Below, one piece after another: positions 63,366-64,000 of a DNA stretch of 64,000 nt (position 1 is the first letter of the stretch; the number at the start of each line of letters is the position of its first letter). A program made the position numbers and the translations under genes. This DNA is from Candidatus Endonucleibacter sp. (ex Gigantidas childressi) (GTDB lineage Bacteria; Pseudomonadota; Gammaproteobacteria; Pseudomonadales; Endozoicomonadaceae). The stretch is taken from contig JASXSU010000001.1 of NCBI GenBank assembly GCA_030674875.1, forward strand, positions 820,001-884,000. The letters are read 5' to 3'. The notes beneath the pieces are model-generated. The model saw only the letters and a program-made list of their open reading frames with translations, did no database searches and was not told where the DNA came from.

Positions 63366-63369
63366 CGAT

Positions 63370-64000
63370 AGACAAAAACCCAGACTGCATACGCTCTGCA
63401 GTGCGGATAATAGAGGTGACGGTTATATTATTGCCGATCTCGCAAAAAAATTGAAATATCTGCTTCTGTAACAGAATTGAGCAAACCTGATGCGCTAAAA
63501 AGAAAGGCTAGAAAAACTTGGCGCTTCTTCCACAAGACAAAAGTTGACACCTCTTAGATTGGCCGACAACTGCCTTATAAAAGAAGGATTGGTGGTTGAG
63601 CCATATTAGATGCATAGCTGCGACACAAGATAAAAGGGATTTATAAAAAGCCATCAAACTTATAACCGAATCTGGCAAACCGGTTTTGGCTATTGATATC
63701 CCCTAGGATCTTTGTGTGGATATAGGTACTTTGCTGAAATCAGCGGTTAATGCGCATTACACTTCAATATTTCTTGGCCTAAAGCTAGGCTTGCTTATAG
63801 GTATGGGGCCGGACTACTGGGGAGAGCCTTGTTCAAAAAAGGCCCAGATCTTCACATAAAAGGATGTGTGGAAATATTCTACTGTTGGGAAAAAATCACG
63901 GCATATCTCGATCCATTGTTATAGCCTCAGAATCGACAATAGTCTGTGCCGCAGGAAGAGTAACCATGGCAACCAGAGCAGAACATGTTTCTATTGCGGC
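63370..64000 (+). pseudogene. nnr: Decayed NAD(P)H-hydrate epimerase/dehydratase (nnr, yjeF), running off the window
   Basis: Plus-strand fragments in different frames follow the order of a bifunctional Nnr protein. The YjeF_N epimerase gives CSADNRGDGYIIADLAKK (the NNGGDG site, altered), then ITESGKPVLAIDIP, a stop or frameshift, and TSIFLGLKLGLLIGMGPDYW. The dehydratase domain follows with NILLLGKNHGISRSIVIASE and RVTMATRAEHVSIA at the edge. Several stops and shifts prevent a full product. In relatives this gene neighbours queG, which fits. The enzyme repairs damaged NAD(P)H; loss is tolerated in other bacteria. Confidence 0.75.

Overview
This is a fragment of a gammaproteobacterial chromosome with moderate to low G+C. 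Housekeeping proteins and gene neighbourhoods resemble Pseudomonas and the marine Oceanospirillales: ridA-spoT-rpoZ, crc-pyrE, rpmG-rpmB, coaBC-dut, polA next to zur-znuC-znuB, gmk and rph, trmB-DUF3392-hemW-rdgB-DUF4426, yheS-algP-FKBP-algQ, and rsgA-orn-queG-nnr. Many IS relics, dozens of short palindromic repeats, decaying genes, a type III secretion chaperone-effector pair and large unknown secreted proteins suggest a host-associated lineage with ongoing genome decay. An Endozoicomonadaceae-like symbiont or parasite is a plausible guess, but the species is not identified.

Layout. 0.1-19.6 kb is almost all core: ridA, spoT, rpoZ, a long Xaa-Pro aminopeptidase, an RfaH-like antiterminator overlapping an alpha/beta hydrolase, pgk, crc, pyrE, rpmG, rpmB, coaBC, dut, polA, and a zur-znuC-znuB operon behind a perfect Zur box. 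19.6-23.1 kb is an IS graveyard (IS4, IS30, IS630) around two small secreted proteins. 23.2-25.2 kb holds gmk and rph. 25.4-32.1 kb is accessory: a 959-residue protein with a mucin-like Thr-rich stalk and one membrane span, more IS relics, then the CesT-type chaperone and a lipase-like candidate effector. 32.8-39.2 kb is core (trmB, DUF3392, hemW, rdgB, DUF4426, a TIGR02449-type coiled coil, yheS). 39.2-47.2 kb is the yheS-algP-FKBP-algQ neighbourhood pulled apart by IS3, IS630 and IS30 relics. 48-53 kb has a DASS transporter, a secreted MsrAB, an OsmC-like protein and rsgA. 53-59 kb is an accessory insert between rsgA and orn: a MITE, a decayed secreted-protein gene, a 704-residue secreted protein and nested IS30 elements. 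orn and queG follow, then a second accessory secreted protein with a 16-residue repeat, and finally a decayed nnr gene running off the window.

The strongest unexplained signals are two. First, a superfamily of about 70-125 bp palindromic elements (called family A and family B here) ends in TACCC...GGGTA and inserts at TA. Family A copies inside IS30 transposases add 126 bp with no stop codon, and their ends resemble those of the resident IS630 element. Second, there is a set of secreted or type III-exported proteins without recognisable function, the clearest being the overlapping chaperone/lipase-like pair at 30.5-32.1 kb.
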